Shown piece after piece: positions 25,991 through 38,095 of a DNA stretch of 64,000 bases. The notes under the pieces were generated by a model. It was not told the DNA's origin, did not search any database, and worked only from the letters and a program-made list of their open reading frames with translations. Position 1 is the first letter of the stretch. Every line of letters starts with the position of its first letter. A program made the translations under genes and the position numbers. Source of the DNA: Paramecium sonneborni (Eukaryota > Ciliophora > Oligohymenophorea > Peniculida > Parameciidae); assembly GCA_905182985.1 (NCBI GenBank), contig CAJJDN010000011.1, positions 517,886 to 581,885 of the forward strand. The letters are read 5' to 3'.

Positions 25991-26617
25991 TCATTAATCT
26001 TAACTTTCTAAAAATTAATCTGGTTCATCATCTTATTGAACTTCACTTATATTATTAAGTAACTAACTCATCTTATGATTCTATTTTTATATTTATTAAT
26101 TTACATTGTTAATGAACATTTTAAGATCATCTCCTATTTATCTTAAACGCAAAGCTGTGTATGTAAATACTTCAGACCGATCAATTTTTTTACTTAGAAT
26201 TTCAGCAAATATTAATTTGAAAGATTGTTCTAATCCAGTATCACTCAGATACTTTTAAAATTATTTAATTTGAGTTTCATTTGAAGGAATTGTAACTTCC
26301 TCAATGATTAAACTCATATCACATAGATTAAATTTTAAATTTTAAGTTGCATTTAACATAGACAATATTTATTCCCATTTTACTTTTGTCTCTGTTATTA
26401 ATTAATCTTTATTTTCTCCTTTCCAAAGATGAATTGAAAATGTGATTTCTGATTATGTTTATTTGACATTGAAATTTTGATCCCATTTTGCAATAGTGAT
26501 AGTGTCCATATCTACCTTAGTTTAATATGTTTAATCTCCTTCAGTCAATTTACAATAAATATCTTATTTATTTTTATTGTTAGGGAAGGTAACACTCAAA
26601 ATTGAAATTTTATACAT
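25991..26617 (-). CDS. C2-domain-like protein
   Basis: Single exon of about 208 residues from ATG 26,617 to TGA 25,991-25,993. The first 120 residues look like a C2 beta-sandwich (MYKISILSVTFPNN, DIYCKLTEGDQTYQTKV, TIAKWDQNFNV, SIHLWKGENKD), ordered as in ciliate C2 proteins that bind other proteins or lipids. Typical calcium-binding Asp pairs are not obvious. The C-terminal half is helical and Gln-rich. It starts 14 nt from the divergent WD-repeat gene. Confidence 0.55.
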
Positions 26618-26631
26618 TAAATATATAAATT
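26618..26631. promoter_or_regulatory. 14-nt divergent intergenic segment
   Basis: Only 14 bases, all A or T, separate the start codons of the divergent C2-like (-) and WD-repeat (+) genes. Any core promoter for either gene must overlap the other's 5' untranslated or coding sequence, or transcription starts extremely close to the ATG. Confidence 0.6.
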
Positions 26632-27817
26632 ATGGAAGGTTATGATATTGAATTAATTTATTCAAAACAATTCTAAGACATTGAACTTGATGCTTGGAGA
26701 ATGAATATTCTTATATTAGATCTTTAAAGATAATTACTAATTCTTGGGTGTACAAATTATTTACTATTTTTTTCAATTTCAGGATTAGAGGTAAAACAGC
26801 TAAAAAATATAAATATTGACTAAAATGACATGATCAATTAATTAAAATAATATGATCACCTATTATTTGCAACGACTATGAATTCATTCATATATATATA
26901 TGATCTAGATAATATTTTAATAAAACCAATCAAATTATAGGGTCTATATGAAGTAATTTATTGTTTTAATTACAGAAAATTACAGACTGTTCAATTTGGA
27001 GTATAGATATTTGTCAATAATATTTGGCAGTAGGTTCCAATTCTCATATTATCTCTTTATGGTCTAGAAAAGTATTGGGTTTTGATAAACCTGATCATAA
27101 ATATTTGGATGATCGTGAAATCAGAGTTAAATTTACTAAACAAGATTTAATGAGGGCAGACATAGAATTTCCAATTAGATATGTAAAAATCTAAAATATT
27201 TTTTTAGAGTATCTAAAATCATAAACACAATATACCATGTGTATCTTTTTCACCTTGTTGTTAATTTTTAGCTTCTGGTAGTATTGATGGAGGCTTAAGA
27301 ATTTACTTAGTTGAAAATGGAACTCAATTATATTCAATTATGTTTTCTGAATGGGTTTGGTGTATTACTTGGATTTAATTAAATGAATTATCTACAACAA
27401 ATTAATGTTCTGAAATTGATTTAATTCTCTAGTATAATTTAATTGCAGGATTCAAAGATTAAATTAAAATATGTCAAATTATCAATTAAAATTTAAAAGT
27501 TATAAATGATGATTTCTATATAAATACTTCTCTACAAGGATAAAGATTTTAAAAGCTTTAATACCTAAAAGAATTAAATATATTATTTGCATGTATTATT
27601 ACTATTTATTAATTTAGTTCCATAGCATGATAAACAATTTTGTTTAATGGAAATTTATAATTTAAATCAAATTATCAAGGATTAAGATCATACAATTAAA
27701 TTAACTGCAGAAAACTTAATATCAGCAGATACATAATAAATAGAAAATAGTTTTGATGCTATAATTGCAGTTTTAACTTGGCAAAAAAATATTAAGCTTT
27801 ATAGAATTAGAGTATGA
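26632..27817 (+). CDS. WD-repeat beta-propeller protein
   Basis: ATG at 26,632. WD40-like blades are recognisable: DHLLFATTMNSFIYIYDL, CSIWSIDICQQYLAVGSN followed by HIISLWS, SGSIDGGLRIYLVENG, and FVWCITW-like strands. Introns of 23, 25, about 31 and 25 nt. The last exon ends AVLTWQKNIKLYRIRV before TGA 27,815-27,817, which is a typical closing blade. About 350 residues make a single seven-bladed propeller. WD proteins scaffold complexes; no specific family could be assigned. Confidence 0.7.
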
Positions 27818-27883
27818 TGAAAAAATCAATTACTAATATATTATAAAACATTTTAATTGATTAATAAAACATTTATTTATTTA

Positions 27884-29097
27884 ATGAAAAAATTTGATTA
27901 ATATATTCAGATTTATGGATTAGTGATAATAGCTTTTTCATATATATCTGTTTTAAATTCAAATAAACATGATAGTAATCTTGTTAAAATAAGTGAAACC
28001 GGGGCTTGCATCAAACATATTTTACCTAAATACTATGCAACTGCAAATTAAGGAAAATCTGAAAAAGATCTTGATTATAAATAGTTGAGAATAAATTTTG
28101 GAAATTATAGCGATTATGAATTTCAATAATACATAGGGAAAGGAGCATCAGGTCACGCTTATTTAGGATTATAAAAATCAACTAAGAATAAGGTTGTGAT
28201 TAAGACATTCAAGAGTCTTAGATGGAGTAGCATAAAAAGAGAAATTGTGTTTATGCAAATAGTTTAAGGACATGACTTAATATCACCATTAGTAGATGTT
28301 ATAAAAAACAATAATATTGTATCATTAGTATATAATAGATATATAGTCTTTCCAACATCCTAATTGATAAAAACAATGACAGATAATGGTAATAAATTAT
28401 TTCTTTATCAGACTTTAAAAGTAATTAAATTATATAATTAAGGCTTTGGATTATGTTCATTCTAAAGGAGTAATTCATGGAGATATTAAACCAGGAAATA
28501 TAATTGCAAATCCAAACAAAAAATTATTTAAATTAATAGATTGGGGATTGAGTATGTATTATGTACCAGGTAGACCAAAAAATCCATCAGTTGGAACTAA
28601 GTATAATTATTAATGATACAGATCTTATTAATCTCCAGAAATATTATTGAGATACCAATATTATGATTATTAAATAGATGTATATGCAGTTGGTTTCATG
28701 TTTTCTTAGATGGTAACAATAATAACATAATTATTAAAAGATATTTAAAGAGAATAATCCATTTAAAGGAACTAAGAAATTAGGGAAAGAGAAGATCTAA
28801 TATATACATCGAATAGCAAGAGTTTTTGGAACAGAAGGTTTAAAGGAAGTAGCAAAAAAAATGAATTCTAATTTTGATTTTAATGATTTTCCAGATTACT
28901 AACCTGTCAATTTAAATAAATTTATTAATTCTAGTAATTAATAATATTGTTAATCTGAGGCTTTGGATTTATTATAGAAAATGATGCATTATGATGCAGT
29001 AAAAATAGAATATAAATTATATTAGAAAAAAAGGATAACACCAAAGGATGCATTAAAACATTAATATTTTGATTCTATAAGACATTAATTTGAATGA
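27884..29097 (+). CDS. casein kinase 2 alpha-like kinase with N-terminal hydrophobic anchor
   Basis: ATG at 27,884. The N-terminus has a hydrophobic segment (YGLVIIAFSYISVL) after Lys-Lys, which looks like a signal anchor or signal peptide. The kinase domain is CK2-like: YIGKGASGHAYLGLQ loop, VVIKTFKS, IIVFPTS-type hinge, ALDYVHSKGVIHGDIKPGN, LIDWGLSMYY with the DWG typical of CK2, and a C-terminal ALDLLQKMMHYDA ... RITPKDALKHQYF. The HRD motif is HGD: Arg is replaced by Gly, while the catalytic Asp remains. Five introns of 20-28 nt. True CK2 alpha has no signal sequence, so this is an atypical relative. Confidence 0.78.
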
Positions 29098-29157
29098 AGT
29101 TTTAAAAAAGAATATATTAATATTTATAACTATTTATTATATATATTTAAAATAATT

Positions 29158-29684
29158 ATGGATAGTAAGTAAATTAAATAGAAGCCTCATAAAACAAAGA
29201 CAATGTCAAATAAAGAGATTTATAGAATTTTAGCATTTGAGTTCTAATAATAAGATTCATTGGGAATTAAAATAGATTTAATTGCAGAAATGGTGAGTTC
29301 TTTATTTTATCCAAATGATTAAAATGGTGAAGCAAAATAGAATTTCAAAAATTTAATCACCTAATCATTTAAAAGTCATTGTTATAAAGATGAAATAAAT
29401 GAAGAATCATTTTGTAATGCAATGAATTCAGTTGAGAAATATATAAATGAAGAAACAACAGATAGATTTCTATAAAAGATATTTAAAAGACATGATTCAG
29501 ATAAAGATGGTTATTTGAATTAATAAGGTAAGATAATAATATAAATTTAGAATTTATATTTTTGATGAAGAATTATAAAGACAGTCATTTAACTGAAGCA
29601 GATATGTTAGCCATATATAATAGAATGTCATAAGGAGATCCAAAAGGAGTTAGTTATGAGAATTTTAAAAAATATTCATTATGA
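29158..29684 (+). CDS. small EF-hand protein
   Basis: ATG at 29,158, 60 nt after the CK2-like gene. The protein has about 165 residues. One good EF-hand loop is visible, DSDKDGYLNQQEF, split by a 23-nt intron after the Gln-Gln. Preceding parts (KSHCYKDEINEESFCNAM) and the end (DPKGVSYENFKKYSL) resemble degenerate EF-hands. The layout recalls calmodulin-like or centrin-like sensors, with only one loop likely to bind calcium. The next gene starts 30 nt after the stop. Confidence 0.7.
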
Positions 29685-29714
29685 TTAAAATAAATATAAA
29701 TATAAATAATATTG

Positions 29715-31330
29715 ATGAATTATAAAGATTTTTTAGAAATAAGCGGATAATTTAGTTTAGGTGGATTGATAACAGAATAATCACATCCACATACAGTAGG
29801 ATTATCTGAATTAGCAAAAAGTGATTTAAAAAGTGGAATTTAAAGAATGAAAGATTTAGATATGCATGTATTTGATGTATTGATGAATAAATTGGATTAA
29901 TTGGAAGAAATGAATAAGATGGTTTTAAATACATGGTCTAATGGTAATAGAGTATTCATATGTGGTTGTGGCTCAACAGGAAGACTAGCATTAACATTAG
30001 AAACACTATATAGATAAATTACAAAATAAACTAATGTAACATCCTTTATGGCAGGTGGAGATGTAGCTATAATAGCATCAGTAGAAGATTTTGAAGATCA
30101 TCCTGAATTTGGAGCATAATAATTAAATGAATTAGGATTTAAAGAAGGAGATTTATTAATATCATCTACAGAAGGAGGAGAAACTCCTTGGGTTATTGGA
30201 GCTGTTTAAGAAGCAAGTAAAATTGGAAAACCATTTTTTTTATATTGTAATCCAGATGAAGTATTAACTGTTTAGAGAAGTCAAGATGTATTCAACAATC
30301 CTAATATTTATAAAATTAATCTTACTGTTGGACATTAAGCTATTACTGGTAGTACTAGAATGTAATGTTCAACTGTCTTAACTTATGCTATTGGATTAGC
30401 CATTTTATGTCAAGAAAACTTTATTGATTATGCTACTAATTCTATCAAAAATGTTAGACAATATTATGAATCTATTGATGCTTTTGAATTTATTAGCAAA
30501 TTTATAGAATTAGAAGCTGATTGTTATTTGAAGAAAGAATATGTATTTTATAGATCAAAACCTAATATTGCTATCAATATCTTAACTGACACAACTGAAA
30601 GGTATAACTTTTTAATATTATTTAGATGTCCAACTTTTAGTTTACATCCATTTGAAAGTATCTTAGATAATCCTATAAATCCTAGTTGGTCTTATTTTGT
30701 GATGGATGTTGATCAAGAAGTTTATAAAAATTCATTAGATGCTTGGGAATAATTACTTTATGGTAGATAACCTAGGGCTTTATCATCAAATTATTGGCAT
30801 AAGTATTAACATAAGGTTGGATTAGAAAAATGTATATTTATTAATATATTTTTAAAGTGCTATCTCATGATATAAGTCAAGATTAGATTGAAAGAAGAAT
30901 TAAATATGCTGGAGGAAATCACTATCAATTTTAAATAGTCTATGATTAAAATAATTTAGAATTATCATGGGAATTTTTATCACCTAAATTAGAAAGAATA
31001 CACTATTCTAAAATCTAAGCCATTCAGGATGTTTTAGGATAAAATATTGTTCTTAAATGTCTTATAAATATTCATTCAACTTTATTAATGGGTAGAATTG
31101 GAAGATACCAAAGTAATATTATGATTTATGTACGCCCAACTAATAATAAATTAATTGATAGAGCTATTAGATATGTTCTTTATTTATTGAAATAGAATAA
31201 TATTCTCAATGAAAACATTACCTATGCATTAGTTTGTGAAAATCTTTTTGAAGAAATTAAGACTCTAGTGTATGGAGAATCTATTGTTTTAAAAACATTT
31301 GAAAGAGTAAAATAATTATTTTCATTATGA
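29715..31330 (+). CDS. SIS-domain sugar-phosphate binding protein, glucokinase-regulator-like
   Basis: ATG at 29,715. The motifs RVFICGCGSTGRLALTLE and LTVGHQAITGSTRMQ are the sugar-phosphate-binding blocks shared by MurQ etherases and glucokinase regulatory protein. The protein has about 530 residues with two SIS-like halves, longer than bacterial MurQ (about 300) and close to animal GKRP. An STEGGETPWVIGAVQEA segment lies between them. One 26-nt intron. In animals GKRP binds fructose phosphates and inhibits glucokinase; here a similar role in glucose phosphorylation control is likely but not shown. Confidence 0.8.
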
Positions 31331-31374
31331 AATTTAAATACATTTGCCGCAATATTTTTTTTTATTTTATTTTT

Positions 31375-32923
31375 ATGTCAGATATTCCACAGATTAATAT
31401 CATTTCAAATGATTGTGTAAGTATAAATTAAATGAAAAGAGAGAAGTTTAGAATGGATATTAGAAAAAATAAATTAGAAAGTCTTTTTAGATAAAATAGA
31501 GGAATATAGAGATTAGGTGATTCTAAGCTCTCCTCCAATTAGAATATTCTTGATTCCTTATAAGAATTTCTAAAAACAGATTCACATGATACTTTAAATC
31601 AGCTTTGTAATTTAATTGATTCTAAAGATTTATTTGAATCATATTATGAAGTATCTTAATACATTATAGATATTAAATACTATCTCATTTAACCATTAAA
31701 TCATTAATCATACTTCAATAAGATGCTCTAATTATTAAAAAATTGTATTATAGTTAATCCAAAAATTGTTAAGATAATCTTATCAGATGAAAAAGATAAA
31801 ATAGATCTTGCTCTATTTTTCTAATTAATGAAAATTTTATAATCCACAGAATGGAAATCATTACATGTTGATGCTTTAAATGCATTAAACTTATTAATCG
31901 AATAAGAGAGTTAACTTTTAGATATACTACAATAAGAAAAATTGTTCTTATAACAAATAATTTATTAAGCATTTAATTTAGCTTTGGATGATTATTTGAT
32001 GGCACTTACTGAATTTTTATCCTTATATTTATAGGCAAAAAGAGAATTAAAGTTTGAAGATTAATATAATATTACTATGGATATTCTCAATAGAGCCATT
32101 CAAACTAAAGATTTGTAAATTATTTATGGTTCAATACTCTTGGCTAATTGCTTAAGTGAATAAGAATTTACATTTTTTTAGTAAATTTACTCTATTGCTG
32201 ATATTATTGTAGAATATCTTGAGTAAGAACTCTCTTAATTTGAATATATTGTCATTTTAAAGGTAAATTAAATTTTATATATTTAAAGACTCTTAGAATC
32301 TGCATTAAAAAAATGTCTGAATTATTATTTCCTCTAATTGGCAAAAATAATATTATGGAAATACTGTTTAATTTAACCTAAAAATTAGAAAAACAAGCAG
32401 GAAAAGATCTTTTAAAATTAATATCTTGCTGTTATAAATCCTATACAAATTTGAGCTTTGTGATTGAAGATCAAGTTTTGAATAAATTTGTTCAAAAATG
32501 CCTAATGGAATATCTTGAGAAATTTATAGATTTTTATGCTTAGTCTAACTTTGCCTATTGTTATAAAATAAAAGTCTTAGATAAACTTATTAATTGCTAA
32601 AAGTATATTCAATTTAGACTCTAAGAATAATAGTAATTCAACCCTTAATCTTTTATAGTATAAAAATGTATATTTATTATTAGAAATTTTTTGGTGTGGT
32701 GGAGTAAGCAATAGACTAAGTGAATCTTAAGGTTGAATAAATTTTATATTATATAGAAGTTCTCTCAAATATATTATAAATAGAAGATATGCGTTATTAA
32801 ACAGAAGTTCTGAAATTGATTCCTAATTAACTATATGATTAATTAAATAATCTTAGTGTACATGAAAATGAAAGAGTAGCCTAAGAAACAACTAATTTAA
32901 TTGTATTATTGCAATTTTGTTGA
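31375..32923 (+). CDS. importin-alpha-like protein with IBB-type N-terminus and ARM-like repeats
   Basis: ATG at 31,375. Near the start, QMKREKFRMDIRKNKLESLF resembles the importin-beta-binding helix, rich in Arg/Lys. About 430 residues of helical ARM/HEAT-like repeats follow (LHVDALNALNLLIEQESQLL, LQIIYGSILLANCLS), with CGGVSNRLSESQEVLSNI resembling an ARM repeat. Introns of 26, 31 and 25 nt; the second restores the frame near 32,600. The repeats diverge from normal importin-alpha, so nuclear-import cargo binding is an inference. A second such gene is at 47,694-49,162. Confidence 0.55.
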
Positions 32924-33002
32924 TTAAAAATCTGATATGTTTAATTATTGATAAAATAGTATTTTAATTTAAAAAATTAAATAATGTAATAACAAATATA
33001 TG

Positions 33003-34197
33003 TCAATATTTAACTGGATTCAACGTAGAAGGAGAACCATGACCAATTTTTAATTAAATAGGTTTATCCTTTTCTATTTTTTTATAACTAAAATATAATA
33101 ATAAATAAATACACATCTGATTGACCAATTTTTTCAACTTTAGGAAAATTAGGATCTCTTTTTTAATTAAGAGATTTAATAATAGGTTGATCTGATCTTC
33201 CAATAGTTTCTGGTAATTTAGGTTCAAATCTTTATGATTAAACATTCTCTTTCCATGTTAAATTGACTTTAGATTTACTTAAATCTTATGTAGCACATTA
33301 TTGTCCTCTCACATGATCAGGTTTTTCATAAAAAACACACATTCTTTTAGGTTCCTTAAATTAAAAGATTACTTACATATCTTTAGCCTACAAAAGGATT
33401 ATCTTAATAAACTTTATTTTCAGGATCTTTCTTTGGTTCCTTAATAAAATTACCCAAAATATCAGCTTTAGCTAATTGTTATTATCTTTGTTTTTTAATT
33501 TATTCAATATGTTCAGGAGTATAATATTTATTTGTGGTTGAGCACCACTCAGGAATATCATCAGATACAATTTAAACATTTTTGATTAATTGTTGACTTT
33601 TTAGGTCATTATTAATTCTTAATAAAGGTTTTGATATTTCAAACATATTTGATCTAGCCAAAGTATTTGATTTAGATTCATTATTTGCTGGTTATGTAAT
33701 TTAATATTCATTTTTATTAACAAGTTTCCCTTAATCACATTTTGATTGTTATTATACTCGTCTATAAAATATTTGCAGTTATATACTCTGCATACTGCCT
33801 CTCTTTTACAATTTTCCAATTATGCAAATGATTTGGTTATTCTAGATTCTGTTATCTTGCTGCACTTTAATAAAATAACTTATCTTCTTATTATTATGGC
33901 TTTGTAGTATTATGCATAGTATCAAAGAAACGATCTCTTTGTTATTTAGATTTACATAAATACTTATAATCAGCATTGATTTTGTGATATTACTTGTGAT
34001 GGAATTCTTGATTTAAAGCATGAGCACTTTGTTTGAAATCATGTTTCTAAGGATCTTCAAAGTTTCGTTTATACATTGATTCACCATCTCCCTTAATTAA
34101 GTGATATATCCAATACTTTGCTTGCTTATCTTTGCTTGAAACGAGAAGGTGGATCTAAAGATTTTGGAAACTGTCCTGTACTATAATATGATAACAT
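33003..34197 (-). CDS. conserved-looking hypothetical protein
   Basis: ATG at 34,197 (a more distal start with an extra exon is possible). The roughly 370-residue protein is hydrophilic with His, Gln and Lys clusters (HDFKQSAHALNQEFHHKYHK), no membrane segment, and a Pro-rich C-terminus ending KIGHGSPSTLNPVKY. Four introns of 22-26 nt, including one that splits a GTG donor context near 33,110. Gly-x-Pro-x-x-Leu-Asn-Pro style motifs occur in microtubule-associated ciliary proteins, but I cannot assign a family. Confidence 0.6.
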
Positions 34198-34623
34198 AAA
34201 TAATTTAATAATATTTCATTCTTCTTTTATAGCTCTTAAAATAAACACACTTTTTTTCAATCTCTTCTTCTATTTCTAGACAGTATTTCATATTATTTAT
34301 TAATAAATACCCATTTATCCTTTTCAGATAGTTTATAGTATTAAGCCAATTTAATTATTTAATAAACTATGAATGAATAAAGGTATTTATTAAAGGATTA
34401 TTGATTTTATTTATTTAGACATTTGTTTAATAAAAAATATATATAACTTATCTCCTTTTTATATTATACTTGTTAATCTAATTATGAAAAATATTTTTAA
34501 TAATTTATGATAGTCATTTTTGTAATATAAAAAATATTAGTAGATTTGATTATATGATATATTAGAAAATGTTAAAAAGATAACAAAAAATAAGTATAAA
34601 AAGTTAGAAATATATTATAAATA
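34198..34623. other. AT-rich intergenic stretch
   Basis: Between divergent genes. A short minus-strand frame near 34,210-34,360 (MKYCLEIEEEIEKKCVYF) looks protein-like and might be an upstream exon of the minus-strand neighbour, but I could not join it in frame. Otherwise nothing is supported. Confidence 0.35.
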
Positions 34624-34856
34624 ATGAAGCTAAGGTAAATTTATTTAGAAATCAGAAACCTTATAGAGAATTTATAAAAATATTATCCAATTACATTAAA
34701 AACGAATGAATATAAGAAATTATAATATGATTTAAAGAAAATAAAAATGCAGATGATAAATTAACTTAAATAATTAGAGCTGCAAGGTTTTTAATAATTA
34801 AAAAAAGTTAAAGAAATGGAATTAATGACAAATATACAATCATTGTTTTACTTTGA
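34624..34856 (+). pseudogene. LYR-family (Complex1_LYR/SDHAF3-like) gene with one-base frameshift
   Basis: ATG at 34,624 codes MKLRQIYLEIRNLIENLQKY, then PITLKTNEYKKLQYD. At 34,731-34,733 (three T) the frame must gain one base to continue as FKENKNADDKLTQIIRAAR, which is the typical LYR-protein pattern of F(K/R)xNKxxxDxxKIxxL. The frame then runs to TGA 34,854-34,856. LYR proteins assist mitochondrial respiratory-complex and Fe-S assembly. Without the extra T the protein stops making sense. No intron can supply the shift. A missed T in the homopolymer or a true mutation are both possible. Its 3' end overlaps the convergent gene by 17 nt. Confidence 0.6.
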
Positions 34857-35476
34857 TTTATTTATTTTTTCTTCTTTTTTTACATTGATGATGTAAAGTT
34901 AAACCCATAACAGCAAAAATAAATCCAATAGTCCAACCATAAATACATTATTTGAGTGTATGATAAATTAAGTAAATTCTTGAATATGGTACAATGAGCA
35001 TAGAAATGACAGCGATTAAATGTTTAGTTTTTAATTTGGTTCCAATAACCAAGATTTCAATTAAAACCCAACTTGTATATAATCCTGCAAATATTGAATG
35101 ACAAGATGGAAGACCATACTTTAAAGAGCATGAACCATCTGGTCTATCTTCTTTAAAATAAATTACTTTGACTACATCACAAGTTCTAAAATATATTTAT
35201 ATATATAATATACATATGTGCACATAAATGAGTTCCTGCACGAATAAGTGATCTCATGTCTCTTCTTTTTAATAGCAATATTCCTAATATCAATCCAAAA
35301 ATCCAAGGCAATAGTGAAATAATGACCATAAATAATTCATATAGTAATGATGCATCTGCCAAACTACTTAATCCTTCTTCTTAGACTATTTGCCAGAAAG
35401 GTGAAAGAGGACAGGCATCCATCAACTTTATTATTAATGGACAATCTAAACAATGTTCAAAAGGAGGTTATCTCAT
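34840..35476 (-). CDS. PAP2-superfamily phosphatase, dolichyldiphosphatase-like
   Basis: ATG at 35,476. About 200 residues with four or five hydrophobic helices (LFMVIISLLPWIFGLILGI; ILVIGTK; YGWTIGFIFAVMG). Phosphatase motifs are complete: KVIYFKEDRP (motif 1), YGLPSCHS (motif 2) and YSRIYLIYHTLKQ (motif 3), with the catalytic His residues in place. The tight spacing and the SRIYxxYHT form match dolichyldiphosphatase (DOLPP1/CWH8), which recycles dolichyl diphosphate at the ER for N-glycosylation. One 28-nt intron. The C-terminus is Lys/Arg-rich. Confidence 0.78.
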
Positions 35477-36105
35477 ATTATTATTTAACACTCCTTTTAT
35501 TTTACTTTTTTCTTTTATACTCAAAGATGTACGTCACTTTAACTATTAAAACATATTATTTTTTATATATTATAGATAATCAGTATTACCAATTTTGATA
35601 TGTCAATTAAATTATTGATCTAATTAGTAATATTTTATGATCTTAAGATTTAAAATATTATTGTTGATAATTTCAATGTTTTAAATAGAGCAAAGCTTTT
35701 TGAATTATAGAGATTTATATCTTACAGGCTTTGATATTTAATTTAAAGAATATATATTTCATCAAGCTTAAGAAAAATAACATTAAGTTCAATTTCAAAT
35801 TCAAATTCAAAGATTTTGAAATCAATATTATTAATAACTAAATTAAGCATTTATATAAAATTTATAGACCTACATAAATACAAATCAATTATGTCCATAT
35901 TTACTATCTAATTTATTCTTAATAAAATCAGTTATGTATTTCCAATATTTCTAAATATAAAACTTTATTTATTCAATATCTCTATTTTATTATTTTATTT
36001 AGTATTTGAATGTGTTTGTAATTTATCATTATAATCAAAATTATTAGAGTAATTCGATCTATTTTTATTATGGGTAATTTTTTGAATTTTTAATATTATT
36101 ATTTT
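35477..36105. other. AT-rich divergent intergenic region, no gene seen
   Basis: About 630 nt between the divergent starts of the phosphatase gene and the coiled-coil gene. It is AT-rich with many poly-T and TTTAAA runs and no supported frame. It presumably holds promoters for both flanking genes. Confidence 0.5.
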
Positions 36106-38079
36106 ATGCAATAATAATAAGAAAGAAAATCCTTAGTTCAAGAATTACTTAAGTCAATTGATTAGGTATCATTATAAAGTTCATTTAGTAAAACCACTCA
36201 TTAGTTTCGAATAATTAATCTCTTCATGAATTTTAATGGTTTGAATTAGATAATAAAATAAGAATATTGGTTCATGAATTACTAGAACCACATTTAAAGG
36301 AATTTGTAGATCACAGATCAGATTATTAAACGTATTTTTAATTTATTATTGCAATCAAGTATTTCACTCAAACTTGAAAAATACATCTAAAATTATGAGG
36401 AATTCAAGGCTCTCTATTTTTAAAATGGTAAAGGAACTCCTATTATTCAATAATTAAGACAATAAATGTTAGAATTATAAGAGAAGTTTGAAAATATTCA
36501 ATAAACATCTCTTTTTACAATCAATGAAAATAACAGAAAGTTAGATTAAGTTTAATTTTTAAGGGATTAACAATATCATTAATTAAAAATGATAGAAAAT
36601 AATTAAATGTAATGGACAGAACAGATTGAAAAATATAGACAATAAAACTAAGACTTTAAATAAGTTTTGTTAGATAATTTAGAATAAGTTAAAAAAGATA
36701 ATTAAATAGCAATAGTTACTGTTTAAGATAAATTGCAAACAATGAATATCTATTTAGATAAACAAGATTGTGTATAAAAAGATATTAAAGTTAAAATTGA
36801 TAATAATTATGAAATATTACAATCTTATTAAGATAAACTTTTATAATAATTAGCATAGAGCTAATAAAATTAATAAAATTTGGAATTACTAAATAAAAAA
36901 TTTCCAAAATTAGATGAACTATTATCTTATGATAGATCAGTAAAAAATGAATTGGGGTTGATGAATAACAAATTAAAATATTTTGAAAATTATATAGAAA
37001 AATATTTTCCACTCTTTTTATAAGGAACAATATCTGATACACTTCATAATTGTCTTTAAGAAAATGAAAGATTTAAATTAGCTCAACATGAAGAAATTAA
37101 GTTTACAGAACTGCATAGGATTATTGTAAATGATGACGGAAATCCAAATTTAGATAAAAAAATTAATGAATATACTTCCTTTATTGAGAAACAATTAAAA
37201 AAGAATATGTCATTTCTTAGAGAGTAGAAGATTAATACTAATTAAGTTAATAGTAATTAAGCTAATACTCCAAATTAAGAATTACTTTCTTCTCATGTAT
37301 CTGAATATCCATCAACTCCTAAATCTGATGATAGTAGTGAAAGAATTGGAGTTAAAAATGAAAAAAATTAAAGGATAGATAAAAATGAAATTGAATTTTA
37401 TTTGTAGAATAAATTTAATGAATTTAAATTAGCATTAGAAAAAGATGTGAATTTTTTTTAAAGAACTGCTGATGAATTAGATAAATAATTTAATGTTTTA
37501 CATGATTAAATGATTAAATCATTTGAGTTAATAAAAATTTAAAACTATGAATCTATCAATTAAATTACACAATAAATGACTGAAATAATAAATTAATATA
37601 ATAATATACCACTATTAACTAATGAATTGAATGAAGTTCAGCAATAACATTAATAAAGTATTTAAAAATTATTATAATGTTAAATACTTTTGATTCAATA
37701 AAATTAAGAAGAAGTTTAATATAATGGATAAACTTATTCATAAGAGTAATGCAAAGAAATGCTAAATGAATTAGTTTATTAAATGAGAAATGAGAATGAT
37801 TTTAATAATATTTTTGATTCCCCTATCAAGAAATTAAAGCCTTAATTAGTATTAGATGATAGGAAATCTATACGTATTAAAACATCTTCTTAAAGTGGTT
37901 TACGTAAAAGTATTTACAGTCAAAGTTAAACTAGATCAACAACTGAAAAAAGAAAATTTTATTTATTAGGTTCCAAAATTTAATAGGATTTATGTTAGAG
38001 TTTAAATAATTCAGTGCTTAATCCAAGAAAAACAAATACAAAAATACTATTTTAAAGTAAGGCTAATCAAAATGAATGA
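36106..38079 (+). CDS. long coiled-coil protein, unknown
   Basis: ATG at 36,106. Two small introns (23 and 28 nt) near the start, then one long open exon. About 640 residues, very rich in Gln, Asn, Lys and Glu, with extended coiled-coil character (LQEKFENIQQTSLFTINENN; KLDELLSYDRSVKNELGLM). A Ser/Asn linker (SEYPSTPKSDDSSERIGVK) divides two coiled regions, and the C-terminus is basic with KSIRIKTSSQSGLRKSIYSQ. Such proteins often build the cytoskeleton or basal body, but I do not recognise the family. Confidence 0.65.
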
Positions 38080-38095
38080 TAATAATATTTTATAA

